Shown here piece by piece: positions 63,181 through 64,000 of a stretch of 64,000 bases of DNA. Each line of letters starts with the position of its first letter. The stretch's first letter is position 1. The notes beneath the pieces are model-generated. The model was not told where the DNA came from and ran no database searches. It saw only the letters and a program-made list of their open reading frames with translations. The position numbers and the translations under genes were made by a program. The stretch is from Pseudotabrizicola algicola (GTDB lineage: Bacteria; Pseudomonadota; Alphaproteobacteria; Rhodobacterales; Rhodobacteraceae). The DNA is taken from NCBI RefSeq assembly GCF_010915705.1, contig NZ_JAAIKE010000006.1:1-64000 (forward strand), read 5' to 3'.

Positions 63181-64000
63181 TTACGCTTCGCCGACGCGCA
63201 TGATTTCCCACTCTAACGTGATCCCGCTGGTTTGGAAAACCTTTTTTCGCACCGCCTCGCCCAGATTTTCCAGATCGGCGGCAGTCGCCCCTCCGGCGTT
63301 GATCAGGAAATTGGAATGCATCTGGCTCATCTGCGCCCCGCCCAGCGTCGCACCGCGCATTCCTGCGTCATCGATCACCTTCCACGCCTTCAACTCGTGG
63401 CTGTCATCGGCCCGCCCGGTCGAGGAATGGCCGACCGGATTACGAAAAGTTGATCCGGCGCTGCGCTCCTTGGTGGGCTGGCTGGCGTCGCGCCTGGCAA
63501 TCTGCTCCTCCATGCGCTGCGCCAGCGCCGCAGGGTCGCCCTCCGGCGCGCGAAAGGTCGCGCTCACCACCACCGCGCCCTCGGGCAGGTCCGATTGCCG
63601 ATAGCGCAGGTTCAGCGCCGCTGCCGGAATGTCCACCACGCTGCCATCGCGCAGCACCACCCGCACGCTTTCCAGCACATCAGCCACATAAGACCCGTAG
63701 CACCCTGCGTTCATCCGCACAGCGCCCCCGATGCTGCCCGGAATGGTGCGCAGAAATGTCAGGTCCAGCCCCGCCTCGGCCGCGCGCCGCGCCACATGCG
63801 CATCCAGCGCCGCCGCTCCGGCCGTCAGCCTCCCCTCGCCCTCGATCGCAATGGCATTGAACCCGCGCCCCAGCCGGATCACCACGGCGCGCAGGCCCCC
63901 ATCCCGCACGATCAGGTTGGACCCGACGCCCATCGGGAACACCGCCACATCGGGCGGCAGCGCCGCAAGAAACGCGGCAATATCCTCAACATCCGCAGGC
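63181..64000 (-). CDS. murB: UDP-N-acetylenolpyruvoylglucosamine reductase (5' end cut by window edge)
   Basis: MurB reduces UDP-GlcNAc-enolpyruvate to UDP-MurNAc with FAD and NADPH. The 273 visible residues include the FAD site [35 protein letters not shown], and the reaction-site serine in [11 protein letters not shown], then [16 protein letters not shown] and the catalytic-glutamate helix region. The frame is open through 64000, so the first 35-40 residues are missing. Stop TAA at 63181-63183. It is 60 bases upstream of ddl. Confidence 0.96.
   Translation of the reverse strand, partial: PADVEDIAAFLAALPPDVAVFPMGVGSNLIVRDGGLRAVVIRLGRGFNAIAIEGEGRLTAGAAALDAHVARRAAEAGLDLTFLRTIPGSIGGAVRMNAGCYGSYVADVLESVRVVLRDGSVVDIPAAALNLRYRQSDLPEGAVVVSATFRAPEGDPAALAQRMEEQIARRDASQPTKERSAGSTFRNPVGHSSTGRADDSHELKAWKVIDDAGMRGATLGGAQMSQMHSNFLINAGGATAADLENLGEAVRKKVFQTSGITLEWEIMRVGEA

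Overview
The window reads as a GC-rich chromosomal segment from an alphaproteobacterium of the Rhodobacterales (Rhodobacter/Paracoccus-type). The indications are the order murB-ddl-ftsQ-ftsA-ftsZ-lpxC-bamD-recN, a DUF1476 protein matching the F1-ATPase zeta inhibitor of Paracoccus, an NDUFS4-like complex I subunit, a soxBDAG sarcosine oxidase operon, methionine synthase encoded as separate proteins, PurS/PurQ, DctB/DctD and ThyX. The genus cannot be fixed from the sequence alone.

Layout. 1-2.1 kb: a truncated IS3-family element whose OrfB reading frame runs without a stop into the C-terminal part of a type I restriction HsdR subunit. 2.4-8.6 kb: complex I accessory subunit, uvrB behind a candidate LexA box, a membrane-anchored NYN ribonuclease, an orphan ParA, an AT-rich HNH-like gene that looks acquired, and thyX. 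8.8-11.3 kb: a surface-lipoprotein/Slam-type outer-membrane pair. 11.3-18.7 kb: gloA, the sox operon and glutamate dehydrogenase. 19.0-22.9 kb: a TadG/TadE-like trio and small envelope proteins. 23.0-28.4 kb: homoserine dehydrogenase, a 219-bp tandem repeat, glpX, recJ and tRNA-Glu. 28.8-34.8 kb: YdeI-like protein, a coupled ClpP-like/coiled-coil membrane pair, a stress flavoprotein, treY and a ribbon-helix-helix protein. 34.9-46.5 kb: purQ, dctBD, ppk2, rne, ccdA and a hydrolase/P450 pair. 46.5-54.2 kb: purS, purC, zeta inhibitor, homocysteine methyltransferase module, radical SAM protein, corrinoid module, DUF1638, FAD oxidase and NTF2-like protein. 54.3-64.0 kb: recN, bamD, lpxC, ftsZ, ftsA, ftsQ, ddl and partial murB, all on the minus strand.

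Several genes join up functionally. Sarcosine oxidase makes C1 units on tetrahydrofolate and glycine; the separate homocysteine-binding and corrinoid proteins would use methyl groups to make methionine; ThyX, PurQ, PurS and PurC draw on the same folate and purine network. The 3' half of the division and cell-wall cluster ends in envelope assembly (lpxC, bamD) and DNA repair (recN). The features most worth follow-up are the transposase::HsdR open frame, the lipoprotein/Slam pair, the ClpP-like/coiled-coil pair, the 219-bp repeats, and a DctD that lacks the sigma-54 contact loop.
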